From contig SKXG01000199.1 in assembly GCA_007128525.1 (NCBI GenBank), forward strand, positions 1 to 9,463: a DNA stretch of 9,463 nt. Reading direction: 5' to 3'. Position numbers and translations under genes: made by a program. Below are positions 1 to 7,371 of the stretch, piece after piece (position 1 is the stretch's first letter; each line of letters opens with the position of its first letter). The notes under the pieces are model-generated. The model was not told the DNA's origin and did not search any database. It was given only the letters and a program-made list of their open reading frames with translations. This DNA comes from Pseudomonadales bacterium (GTDB lineage Bacteria > Pseudomonadota > Gammaproteobacteria > Pseudomonadales > Azotimanducaceae).

Positions 1-2
1 GG

Positions 3-83
3 CCGGTACGGCGTACCAGGTGGCGCGAGCATGAGTTTCTGGAAACCCTACAGGCCCTTCAAGCATTGAGGAAGCAGTTATGA
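3..83 (+). CDS. 3' end of an unidentified upstream gene (partial)
   Basis: A frame open from the window edge ends in TGA at 81-83 and overlaps the next gene's ATG as ATGA, the usual sign of translational coupling. The 26 visible residues are rich in Arg, Glu, Leu and Gln and end in an amphipathic leucine-rich tail (LETLQALQALRKQL). In gammaproteobacterial MoxR-DUF58 clusters the gene in this place is often a DUF4350 membrane protein, so that is a guess from context only. A second frame is also open to a TGA at 67-69, so the reading frame rests on the ATGA junction. Confidence 0.5.
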   Translation, partial: PVRRTRWREHEFLETLQALQALRKQL

Positions 84-1081
84 GCGAGACAGGCGACAGC
101 GATACGCCGCAGCAGCCAGAATCTGCCAACGACGACAGGTCGAACGTGGCACAGGCCATGGTTCGGGAGATCGGCAAGGCCGTGATCGGGCAGGAGGCTG
201 TGATCCGGCAAGTCGTCCTCAGCGTACTTGCCGGTGGCCATGTCCTGCTGGAAGGCGTGCCCGGCTTGGGCAAGACGCTGCTGGTACGAGCACTTGCTGC
301 GTGCTTCGGCGGCAGTCATAGACGCATTCAATTCACACCGGATCTGATGCCGTCTGACGTCACTGGACATGTGCTGTTCAACATGCAGACCGGTCATTTT
401 GAGGTGCGCCAGGGGCCGGTGTTCGCCAACCTGCTGCTGGCTGATGAGGTCAATCGTGCGCCCGCCAAGACGCAGGCTGCGTTGCTGGAGGTCATGCAGG
501 AAGGGCAGGTGACCATTGAAGGTGAAACGCACCGGGTGCCCAGGCCTTTCATGGTGCTGGCAACGCAGAATCCGATAGAGCAGGAAGGCACCTATCCGCT
601 GCCTGAGGCCGAGCTGGATCGTTTCCTGATGAAGGTGTTGATGGATTACCCACAGGCGCATCATGAGCGGCTGATGGTGGATGTGGTGACATCCGGCCGG
701 CCGGCTGATGTTCTGCATGTGGATCACCTGTCACAGCTGTTGCCGGCAGAAGGCGTTACCAACCTGCAGGCGCAGGCCGCGGCCGTGCTGATGGATGAAT
801 CGGTGATGGACTATGCCGTGCGGCTGGTGCGGGCAACACGGGCGTACAGCGGCATCAGTCGCGGCGCGGGTCCCAGGGCCAGCATTGCCCTGGCGCGAGT
901 TGCGCGCGCCAATGCCTTTCTGTCAGGTCGTGACCATGTCCTGCCCGATGATGTCAAACAGATCGCTTTGCCAGTGTTGCGTCACCGTATTGCGCTGACG
1001 CCGGATCTTGAAATTGAAGGGGTATCACCGGACCAGCAGTTGCAGCGGCTCATTGACGACGTACCGGCGCCCAGAGTTTGA
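80..1081 (+). CDS. MoxR-family AAA+ ATPase
   Basis: This is a 333-residue AAA+ ATPase of the MoxR group, cytoplasmic chaperone-like ATPases thought to remodel or activate partner proteins that often carry von Willebrand A domains. Visible motifs are Walker A GVPGLGKT (59-66), Walker B LLLADEVNR (118-126, Asp122-Glu123), sensor 1 ATQNP (161-165), the ELDRF segment (178-182) and a sensor 2 GPRASIAL (264-271). Length and motif order are normal for the family, and the first 20 or so residues are a polar, acidic extension. The ATG at 80 has a GAGGAAG ribosome site at 68-74 and overlaps the stop of the preceding frame. The DUF58 gene starts one base after its stop, the standard MoxR partner arrangement. 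The exact client is unknown. Confidence 0.95.
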   Translation: MSETGDSDTPQQPESANDDRSNVAQAMVREIGKAVIGQEAVIRQVVLSVLAGGHVLLEGVPGLGKTLLVRALAACFGGSHRRIQFTPDLMPSDVTGHVLFNMQTGHFEVRQGPVFANLLLADEVNRAPAKTQAALLEVMQEGQVTIEGETHRVPRPFMVLATQNPIEQEGTYPLPEAELDRFLMKVLMDYPQAHHERLMVDVVTSGRPADVLHVDHLSQLLPAEGVTNLQAQAAAVLMDESVMDYAVRLVRATRAYSGISRGAGPRASIALARVARANAFLSGRDHVLPDDVKQIALPVLRHRIALTPDLEIEGVSPDQQLQRLIDDVPAPRV

Positions 1082-1082
1082 C

Positions 1083-2426
1083 GTGACGAATGCTGAACAG
1101 TCTGAAACTGCCCGGCGCTGGCTTCGGCCTGGCGCAAGGCTGTTGTGGAGCGTGCTGGCCATTGTCGCACTGGCGCTGATCACTGAGCTGTCCGGCGCCG
1201 CCTCAGCCTGGTGGCAGTGGCCCGCTGTTCTACTGGCGGGGTTGACGCTGGTTGACCTGTGGCAGGTCAGTCGCACACCCTGGCCAGTGGTTGTTCGGCG
1301 AATGCCGCACAATTTGCCGGTCAACCGGTTGACTGACATCCGCCTGCAGCTGCGCAACAGGTCAAAGCTGCCACAGTGGCTGCAGGTGGACGAGTCGATC
1401 CCGGGTGACTGGGCGGTTGATGGTTTACCAGGGTCGGCATTGCTGCCGCCTGAATCCGGTGCTGTGCTGAAATTCGAAGTTCGCCCGCTGCAAAGGGGCG
1501 CAAGCACACTGCCGCCGACGACCCTGCTCAGGCGCAGTCCGTTTGGATTCTGGCAGCAGCGCCGGCCGGCGGACATGCCACCACAACCCGTTCAGGTTTA
1601 TCCCGACTTTGCGATTATCCGCGAGTATCTGGAACTGCTACCAGCGCAGCAGACCGGTGTGCTGGGCATTCGACGTATGCCGAGGCTCGGTGAAGGGTTG
1701 GAGTTTCATCAGCTGCGCGACTATCGACCGGGAGACAGTTCGCGGCAGGTGGACTGGAAAGCCACTTCGCGCCGGTTGACGCTGATTTCCCGAGAGTACG
1801 AGGATGAACGCGATCAGCAGCTGGTGTTCCTGCTCGACACCGGACGCCGCATGCGCAGTCGCGAGCAGGGGCTCTCACACTTTGACCACACCTTGAACGC
1901 GACGCTGCTGCTCAGCTACATCGCCTTGCGGCAGGGAGACCGCATTGCGGCGCTGAGTTTTGGCGCCGAATCCACCTGGATCCCGCCCATGCGCGGCCCG
2001 GCAGCACTGCGGCAGCTGCTGGCGGCAACTTATGCCATGCAGCCGGGGTCTGAGGCCTCCGACTATGTCCAGGCCGCGGAAGCCCTGATGCAGCGCCAGC
2101 GCAAGCGGGCGCTGGTGCTGCTCCTGACCAATATTCGGGAAGACGACGCCGACCTGATACCGGCTCTACGCCTGTTGCGCAGCCGTCACCTGGTGATTTT
2201 GGCCAGTCTGCGTGAACAGGCGCTGGATGACTGCCTTCAGCAGCAGCCTGGAGACTTCGGTTCGGCGCTGGAACTCGCCGGCGCCCACTACTATCTGAAC
2301 GCCCGGCGGCAGCTGACGAAAGCGCTGGTGACTGAGTCTGACGCCTTGATCGACACCACACCAAAGGCCCTGCCCGTTTCGCTGGTGAACAGCTACTGGG
2401 CGATGAAACGCAGTCGGCGCCTGTAG
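1083..2426 (+). CDS. DUF58 domain protein (MoxR partner)
   Basis: A 447-residue membrane-anchored DUF58 protein, the usual partner of MoxR ATPases. Two hydrophobic segments near 20-36 and 47-60 follow an Arg-rich N-terminus. A beta-rich stretch (about 65-175) precedes the DUF58 signature EFHQLRDYRPGDSSRQVDWK (207-226). The following vWA-like core begins at LLDTGRRM (250-257); the metal-site pattern DxSxS is degenerate (Asp-Thr-Gly-Arg-Arg), so metal binding is doubtful. I chose GTG at 1083, one base after the moxR stop. An in-frame ATG at 1008 would overlap moxR by 74 bases and add a tail encoded inside that gene. No strong ribosome site is visible, so coupling to moxR translation is likely. 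Function is unproven; cell-envelope or stress roles have been proposed for such pairs. Confidence 0.9.
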   Translation: MTNAEQSETARRWLRPGARLLWSVLAIVALALITELSGAASAWWQWPAVLLAGLTLVDLWQVSRTPWPVVVRRMPHNLPVNRLTDIRLQLRNRSKLPQWLQVDESIPGDWAVDGLPGSALLPPESGAVLKFEVRPLQRGASTLPPTTLLRRSPFGFWQQRRPADMPPQPVQVYPDFAIIREYLELLPAQQTGVLGIRRMPRLGEGLEFHQLRDYRPGDSSRQVDWKATSRRLTLISREYEDERDQQLVFLLDTGRRMRSREQGLSHFDHTLNATLLLSYIALRQGDRIAALSFGAESTWIPPMRGPAALRQLLAATYAMQPGSEASDYVQAAEALMQRQRKRALVLLLTNIREDDADLIPALRLLRSRHLVILASLREQALDDCLQQQPGDFGSALELAGAHYYLNARRQLTKALVTESDALIDTTPKALPVSLVNSYWAMKRSRRL

Positions 2427-2431
2427 CGGTG

Positions 2432-2437
2432 TAGAAT
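2432..2437 (+). promoter_or_regulatory. Candidate -10 box for a leaderless asparaginase mRNA
   Basis: TAGAAT lies six bases before the asparaginase ATG at 2444, so a transcript begun seven bases after the box would start on the A of the start codon. No Shine-Dalgarno sequence precedes this ATG. No good -35 hexamer is seen 15-18 bases upstream, where the DUF58 gene is still coding. The box itself is seen; promoter activity is inference. Confidence 0.35.
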
Positions 2438-2443
2438 CTCCGC

Positions 2444-3481
2444 ATGGTGAATTCAGACGCAAGCCTCAGCAGGTTGGTTGAAGTCTGGCGGGGCGACCAG
2501 GTGGAGTCTGTGCATCATGGTGTCATCGCGGTGTCAGATCGCGATGGACATCTGCTGGCCGGGACTGGCGATCCCGGCGTGGTGACCTACATGCGCTCAG
2601 CGGCAAAGCCGGTGCAGCTGACGCCGCTGGTTGAGAGTGGTGCTGCAGAACACTTTGGATTCAGCGCTGAGCAGCTCGCCATCATGGCCGCATCCCACAC
2701 AGGTCGCCCGGAGCACGTCGACCTGGTGCAGTCGATTCTTGATCGCATCGGGTTGCCGGCATCGGCTTTGCAATGTGGCGCTCATCAACCCTTTGACGCT
2801 ACAGCTGCGTTGACGCTGCAACGCGCCGGAGAAGCGCCGGGCGTACTGCACAACAACTGCTCGGGCAAACACGCAGGCATGCTGGCGTATTGTCAGTATC
2901 ACAAGCTGTCTACCAACTACCTGAGCCAGGACCACCCGCTGCAGCGCCGCATTCTCACCACACTGGCTCGGCTGGCCGGCGTTGCCGAATCTGACGTCGG
3001 CGTCGCTGTCGACGGCTGCGGCGCGCCCTGTTATGCGCTCCCCCTTGGTCAGGCAGCACGGCTGTTCGCGCAATTCGCAAACCCAAGCCCTGACCTGGAC
3101 CGGGCCACACAGCGTGCGCTGACGGGGATTCGTGAGGCCATGGCACAGCACCCGTCGAAGGTTGGCGGCCCCGGCCGGTTTGACACAGAGTTGATGCAGC
3201 TCACCGCCGGCCGGGTTGTTGCCAAGTCCGGTGCGGAGAGCTTTCAGGCTCTGATGCTGCCGGACAGGGGGCTCGGTGTGGCAATGAAGGTGGCGGACGG
3301 GCAGGGTGCGCGGGCCATTGGCCCGGTCGTTGTGGAGCTGTTGCATCAGCTTGGGATTTGCCCGTTGCCCGATGCCGCATCGCAGTTGCGGCTGGACGCC
3401 TTGCATCAGCCGCTGCTGGAAAACCACAGCGGAGTCGTGACTGGGCGTTTGCGGGCTGTTTACCAGTTGTGGTGGTCTTGA
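2444..3481 (+). CDS. L-asparaginase, Rhizobium etli ReAV class
   Basis: A 345-residue hydrolase that should convert L-asparagine to aspartate and ammonia. It belongs to the ReAV-type asparaginases, unrelated to the E. coli AnsA/AnsB fold. The family's key residues are present: the SAAKP motif with Ser52 and Lys55 (ReAV Ser48/Lys51), SHTG with Ser84 (Ser80), NNCSGKHAG with Cys139 and Lys142 and DGCGAP with Cys192 (the ReAV zinc ligands Cys135, Lys138 and Cys189), and Lys261 in AKSGAE (Lys263). The near-constant offset supports full-length homology. No signal peptide is present, so it is cytoplasmic. It starts 17 bases after the DUF58 stop without a ribosome site; GTG at 2447 is an alternative start. 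It may be read through from the moxR operon or have its own promoter. It supplies ammonia and aspartate; no functional link to moxR is apparent. Confidence 0.9.
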   Translation: MVNSDASLSRLVEVWRGDQVESVHHGVIAVSDRDGHLLAGTGDPGVVTYMRSAAKPVQLTPLVESGAAEHFGFSAEQLAIMAASHTGRPEHVDLVQSILDRIGLPASALQCGAHQPFDATAALTLQRAGEAPGVLHNNCSGKHAGMLAYCQYHKLSTNYLSQDHPLQRRILTTLARLAGVAESDVGVAVDGCGAPCYALPLGQAARLFAQFANPSPDLDRATQRALTGIREAMAQHPSKVGGPGRFDTELMQLTAGRVVAKSGAESFQALMLPDRGLGVAMKVADGQGARAIGPVVVELLHQLGICPLPDAASQLRLDALHQPLLENHSGVVTGRLRAVYQLWWS

Positions 3482-3642
3482 TCCACGCGTGCAGGATGGG
3501 CGCACCTGGGCACTTCGCAATCAGCCATTGGTGATACCTCCAGGAGACCTCAGGGGTAAGTCCAGCCACCGCTTTTGGTGAATAGTCCGCGCCAACCAAG
3601 CTTCCTATGCTGACTCCCATGGCAAAAGCCGGGAGCCCGCCC
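3482..3642 (+). promoter_or_regulatory. Leader region upstream of the stress-protein/narK unit
   Basis: A 161-base gene-free stretch that should hold the promoter of the downstream nitrate-transport unit. I looked for an FNR/ANR box (TTGAT-N4-ATCAA) and found none. No convincing sigma-70 pair was found. It contains the hairpin at 3571-3601 and a weaker one at 3535-3558. No intrinsic terminator with a T-run was seen after the asparaginase gene. Confidence 0.4.
3571..3601 (+). other. Hairpin in the leader of the usp-narK unit
   Basis: GCTT-TTGGTG (3571-3580) can pair with CGCCAA-CC-AAGC (3590-3601), giving ten pairs with one G-U and a two-base CC bulge around a nine-base loop. No T-run follows, so it is a poor terminator. 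It ends about 30 bases before the Shine-Dalgarno of the stress-protein gene and could be a 5' leader structure or a weak asparaginase terminator. Confidence 0.3.
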
Positions 3643-4098
3643 ATGAAAATCATGATCGCTTACGACTGCTCACGTAACGCCAAGCTGGCGTTGGCGCAGG
3701 TTGTCACCCTGTTCAAGCGACTGGAGCCCGTGCTGTTGTTGGTTGGCGTTGCTGAGAATCCGCGTGATTCGACCAGCATCAACGATGCGCTGTTTGAGAA
3801 GGAGATGGATGAGCTGAAGGCTGGTATGGATGAAGCGCTGGACTTTTGCAAGAACGAGAGTATCGAGGCGCATGCGTATCTGTCTGAAGGTGATCCACGC
3901 AAACAGATCCTGGCAGCAACCAAGAAGCACCTGCCAGACATGCTGGTGGTAGCCCGTCACAGTCACCAGCCCGACGGAGGCTTCATTGCGCGCTCACTGA
4001 CCTACTTTGTGGACGAAGTGGATTACATGACCTTCGGCAGCGTCAGCGCCTTTCTGGCGCGCCGTGTCGAATGTCCTTTGCTGGTGCTGCCAAGTTGA
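3643..4098 (+). CDS. Universal stress protein (UspA-like), atypical ATP loop
   Basis: A 151-residue single-domain universal stress protein with the alpha/beta UspA fold pattern. The opening strand MKIMIAYDCSRNAKLAL matches the family start, and the C-terminus has GSVSAFLARRVECPLLVLP (132-150). The nucleotide-binding pattern G-x2-G-x9-G(S/T) is only half kept: the first two glycines are replaced in VVARHSHQPDGG (102-113) and the loop is longer than usual, while GSVS remains. ATP binding is therefore uncertain. I chose ATG 3643 because it has GGGAG at 3631-3635 and begins at the first beta strand; in-frame ATGs at 3607 and 3619 add a Pro-rich tail without a ribosome site. It lies 51 bases before the first transporter and is probably cotranscribed, suggesting a role in stress under low oxygen or nitrate respiration (inference). 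Confidence 0.85.
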   Translation: MKIMIAYDCSRNAKLALAQVVTLFKRLEPVLLLVGVAENPRDSTSINDALFEKEMDELKAGMDEALDFCKNESIEAHAYLSEGDPRKQILAATKKHLPDMLVVARHSHQPDGGFIARSLTYFVDEVDYMTFGSVSAFLARRVECPLLVLPS

Positions 4099-4135
4099 CA
4101 CAGAGCCCATGAGTCGCAATCACAACTCAATGCCC

Positions 4136-4142
4136 AAGGGGA
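4136..4142 (+). promoter_or_regulatory. Ribosome binding site of the first narK gene
   Basis: AAGGGGA with a seven-base spacer decides ATG 4150 as the start of the first transporter. A nearer ATG at 4143 opens only a four-codon frame. Confidence 0.65.
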
Positions 4143-4149
4143 TGCACGC

Positions 4150-5670
4150 ATGATCGTCGCCGACCTCTTCAAGTACAAGAGCCCTGAAATCAGGGCGCTT
4201 CATCTCACGTGGGTCGCATTCTTCATCTGCTTCTACGTCTGGTTCAACATGGCGCCGCTGGCATCCAGCATGCTGCGCTCAGTGGACTGGCTGACTGCCG
4301 ACGACATCCGGCTGTTCGCCATTTGCAATGTGGCGCTGACGATCCCGGCTCGTATCCTGGTTGGCATGGCATTGGACCGCTACGGTCCACGCCGCGTCTT
4401 TGCAGTCCTGATGGTGACCATGGCCATTCCGGCGCTGTTCTTCGCATTCGGCACGACCAAGATGCAGCTGATGGTGTCGCGCCTGGTGCTCTCGAGCATT
4501 GGCGCCAGCTTTGTGGTCGGTATCCACATGACCGCACTCTGGTTCAAACCCAAAGACATCGGCTTCGCCGAAGGCTTCTATGCCGGCTGGGGCAACTTTG
4601 GTTCAGCCGCCGCTGCGATGACCCTGCCGACCATTGCGCTGACCATGTTTGGTGGCGAGGACGGCTGGCGCTGGGCCATCGGCACGAGCGCCGTGGTCAT
4701 GGCGGCATACGGCGTCTACTACTGGTTTGCGATTACCGATGGCCCCCGTTACGACAGTCATCTGAAGCCACGCAAAGCTGCTGCACTCGAGGTCAGCACC
4801 TGGGGCGACATGATCAAGCTGATTCTCTGGACGATTCCGATGTTGGGGATCCTGTGCCTGCTGGTCTGGCGGGTACAAAACATGGGCTACCTCGGCCCAA
4901 CCGGTGCGGCGATCTGTTATCTGGCCATTGCGCTTGGCGTGCTGTACCAGATTGTCCAGATTCTGCGCGTCAATGTGCCGATCCTAAAGCAGGGCGTGCC
5001 GGAGGATGACAAGTACAACTTCAACAATGTTGCCGCACTGAACAGCACGTACTTCGCCAACTTCGGCGCGGAGCTCGCTGTAGTCTCGATGCTGCCAATG
5101 TTCTTCGAGATGACCTGGGGATTGACGGCCACCACCGCCGGTATCATCGCCGCGTCCTTCGCCTTCGTGAACCTGGTGGCCCGGCCCATGGGTGGCGCTG
5201 TGTCTGATCGCATGGGCAACCGGCGCTTTGTGATGCTCTGCTACATGTTTGGCATTGGCGTCGGATTCATCCTGATGGGGCTGTTGGATTCAAGCTGGCC
5301 TCTTGCAGTGGCCATTGCCATCACCATTGGCTGTTCCGTGTTCGTACAGGGTGCTGAAGGAGCAACCTTCGGCATCATCCCGTCGATCAAGCGGCGTCTG
5401 ACCGGTCAAATTTCAGGGATGTCTGGTGCCTATGGCAATGTTGGCGCCGTTTTCTATCTGACCGTCTTCACTTTCACGACGCCTACCCAGTTCTTCTACA
5501 TCATCGCAACCGGCGCCTTTATCAGCTGGATTATCTGTCTGCTCTGGCTGGAAGAGCCGGAAAGTGCTTTTGGGGAGACCTACTACGAATCGTCCGTTGA
5601 TCGGGCGATCAATATCGATGCCATCAAGGCACAGGAAGCCATTGACCGAGCCAAGGGGCGTCTCAGCTAA
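4150..5670 (+). CDS. narK1: NNP-family nitrate transporter, NarK1/NRT2-like
   Basis: A 506-residue inner-membrane nitrate/nitrite porter of the major facilitator superfamily, probably a proton-coupled nitrate importer. The N-terminal RALHLTWVAFFICF (15-28) resembles plant NRT2 and cyanobacterial NrtP. Nitrate signature 1 is AGWGNFGSAAA (145-155), with GSA in place of GGG, and signature 2 is GMSGAYGNVGA (423-433). The nitrate-binding arginines are probably Arg68 (helix 2) and Arg345 (helix 8 equivalent). Motif A occurs as GMALDRYGPRR (72-82) and again as GAVSDRMGNRR (349-359). Hydrophobic segments at about 222-240 and 251-273 lie between the two halves, giving 14 predicted helices rather than 12. 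A charged 35-residue C-terminal tail is cytoplasmic. It is followed 26 bases later by a second NNP gene, the narK1-narK2 order of denitrifiers. The family is certain; the transport mode is inferred. Confidence 0.88.
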   Translation: MIVADLFKYKSPEIRALHLTWVAFFICFYVWFNMAPLASSMLRSVDWLTADDIRLFAICNVALTIPARILVGMALDRYGPRRVFAVLMVTMAIPALFFAFGTTKMQLMVSRLVLSSIGASFVVGIHMTALWFKPKDIGFAEGFYAGWGNFGSAAAAMTLPTIALTMFGGEDGWRWAIGTSAVVMAAYGVYYWFAITDGPRYDSHLKPRKAAALEVSTWGDMIKLILWTIPMLGILCLLVWRVQNMGYLGPTGAAICYLAIALGVLYQIVQILRVNVPILKQGVPEDDKYNFNNVAALNSTYFANFGAELAVVSMLPMFFEMTWGLTATTAGIIAASFAFVNLVARPMGGAVSDRMGNRRFVMLCYMFGIGVGFILMGLLDSSWPLAVAIAITIGCSVFVQGAEGATFGIIPSIKRRLTGQISGMSGAYGNVGAVFYLTVFTFTTPTQFFYIIATGAFISWIICLLWLEEPESAFGETYYESSVDRAINIDAIKAQEAIDRAKGRLS

Positions 5671-5696
5671 CTGACTTCGCAGCGAGAGTGAACATT

Positions 5697-7352
5697 ATGA
5701 GCCAATCCGACACTGAAGACAGGCAATACGCGCCGGGCGAGGTGAGCCGCGGGCGTATGATCGAAGTCTGGGAACCGGAAGACGAACAGTTCTGGGAAAG
5801 CAAAGGCAAACAGATTGCAAACCGGAACCTGTGGATCTCGATTCCCAACCTGCTCTGCGCGTTCGCCATTTGGCTGATGTGGGGCATGATCACTGTGCAG
5901 ATGATTAACCTCGGGTTTCCGTTTACGTCAGGGGAGTTGTTTACGCTGACGGCCATTGCGGGACTGACTGGTGCAACGCTGCGTATACCCGCCAGCTTTA
6001 TGATTCGTATTGCTGGCGGTCGCAATACGATCTTTTTGACCTCTGTAATGCTGATGATCCCAGCCATAGGTGCCGGGCTGGCATTGCAGAGCACCGAAAC
6101 ACCGCTCTGGGTTTTCCAGCTGCTGGCCCTGTTATCCGGTATCGGTGGCGGCAACTTCGCGGCATCAATGAGCAATATTTCGACGTTCTATCCGAAGAAG
6201 CAGCAGGGCCTGGCGCTGGGCATGAATGCCGGCCTGGGTAACTTCGGCGTGACCACTATGCAGATCCTGATACCCACGGTGATGACCATGGGCATCTTTA
6301 CCTGGCTGGGCGCCGGTGACCCGATGTCGCTGGTCCGGGACAGTGGCACCTTGATCGGCCGGATTCCAGCAGGTACGGACACCTGGATTCAGAATGCCGG
6401 CTTCGTCTGGGCGTTGATTCTGTTGCCGCTGGTGATAGCGGCCTGGTTTGGCATGAACAACCTGCGCACGGTTACGCCCAACCCCGGACCTGCACCAGTG
6501 GCCTTTGGCAGTGTAACCGGCTTGTACCTGATCGGCTTCTTCACTTCGATTGTAGGCCTGTACCTGTACCTGCCGGCGCCGACGGGGCTTGGCGTGCTGA
6601 ACATGTGGGTTGCGATGCTGCTGATCATGGGCAGCACGCTGCTGATCATGCGCATCATGCCGGGCAGAATCGGTGACAACTCCAAGCGCCAGTTTGCAAT
6701 CTTCAGCGACAAGCACACTTGGTCGATGACGGTGTTGTACATCCTGACTTTCGGGTCCTTTATCGGGTTTTCCATGGCCCTGCCGCTGTCTATCACGGTG
6801 ATCTTTGGTTTCAGCTCAGTTGAAGTGGATGGTGTGATGCAGCGGGTTCCCAACCCGGAAGCCCCAAGCGCATTGACCTATGCCTGGATCGGTCCTTTTG
6901 TTGGCGCTTTGATCCGGCCTCCGGGTGGCTGGCTGTCTGATAAGCTCGGCGGCTCGATCGTCACACAGTGGATTGCCGGTGTGATGGTGGTGGCATCTAT
7001 TGGTGCCGGGTACGTGATGATGCTGGCCTACCAGTCCCCAACACCGGAGCAGTACTTCTTCCCGTTCCTTGTGCTCTTCATTATCGTATTTGCTGCAACA
7101 GGCATTGGTAACGGCTCGACTTTCCGCACCATTGGCGTGATCTTCGACCGTGAGAAAGCGGGCCCGGTATTGGGCTGGACCTCAGCGGTGGCAGCCTACG
7201 GTGCATTCGTTGCCCCCATCGTCATCGGCGAGCAGATTGAAGGTGGCACGCCGCATTATGCGATGTACGGCTTTGCCGTGTTCTACGCACTCTGCATGGT
7301 ATTGAACTGGTGGTTCTACCTGCGCCGGGGGGCGTACATCAAGAACCCATGA
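5697..7352 (+). CDS. narK2: NNP-family nitrate/nitrite transporter, NarK2-like
   Basis: A 551-residue relative of E. coli NarK, probably a nitrate/nitrite antiporter that exports nitrite made by nitrate reduction. It shares with E. coli NarK the entry ANRNLWISIP (41-50), LRIPASF with Arg96 (Arg89), signature 1 GMNAGLGNFGV (175-185), AAWFGMN (248-254), TFGSFIGFS (351-359), GALIRPPGG with Arg407 (Arg305) and GNGSTF (471-476). Signature 2 is altered: SAVAAYGAF (497-505) where E. coli has SAIGAIGGF. About 65 residues are added between the halves, with hydrophobic segments near 272-291 and 302-321, so 14 helices are predicted. I chose ATG 5697, eight bases after GAGAG (5684-5688); GTG 5688 overlaps that site. 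It sits in an operon behind narK1 and ends before a strong terminator. No nitrate reductase gene is visible here. Confidence 0.92.
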   Translation: MSQSDTEDRQYAPGEVSRGRMIEVWEPEDEQFWESKGKQIANRNLWISIPNLLCAFAIWLMWGMITVQMINLGFPFTSGELFTLTAIAGLTGATLRIPASFMIRIAGGRNTIFLTSVMLMIPAIGAGLALQSTETPLWVFQLLALLSGIGGGNFAASMSNISTFYPKKQQGLALGMNAGLGNFGVTTMQILIPTVMTMGIFTWLGAGDPMSLVRDSGTLIGRIPAGTDTWIQNAGFVWALILLPLVIAAWFGMNNLRTVTPNPGPAPVAFGSVTGLYLIGFFTSIVGLYLYLPAPTGLGVLNMWVAMLLIMGSTLLIMRIMPGRIGDNSKRQFAIFSDKHTWSMTVLYILTFGSFIGFSMALPLSITVIFGFSSVEVDGVMQRVPNPEAPSALTYAWIGPFVGALIRPPGGWLSDKLGGSIVTQWIAGVMVVASIGAGYVMMLAYQSPTPEQYFFPFLVLFIIVFAATGIGNGSTFRTIGVIFDREKAGPVLGWTSAVAAYGAFVAPIVIGEQIEGGTPHYAMYGFAVFYALCMVLNWWFYLRRGAYIKNP

Positions 7353-7371
7353 CGGTTTGCCACAGAAATAG

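Noticed and set aside
59..727. 222-codon minus-strand frame opposite moxR
   Set aside because: It is a shadow of a clear AAA+ gene, with a His/Gln-rich product and no recognisable motif.
1008..1082. ATG at 1008 as the DUF58 start
   Set aside because: It would overlap moxR by 74 bases and add a tail read out of frame from moxR. GTG 1083 gives a typical DUF58 N-terminus.
2597..3520. 307-codon minus-strand frame opposite the asparaginase
   Set aside because: It is a GC-driven shadow; the plus strand encodes a full set of ReAV active-site residues.
3607..3642. ATG at 3607 or 3619 as the stress-protein start
   Set aside because: Neither has a ribosome site and they add a Pro-rich tail before the first beta strand. 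ATG 3643 has GGGAG at the right distance.
3482..3642. FNR/ANR box upstream of the usp-narK unit
   Set aside because: Nothing close to TTGAT-N4-ATCAA is present; ATCA and TTGG pieces near 3520-3533 are in the wrong order.
4209..5009. 266-codon alternative frame inside narK1
   Set aside because: It lies within a convincing membrane-protein gene and encodes an Arg/Gly/His-rich product with no membrane segments.
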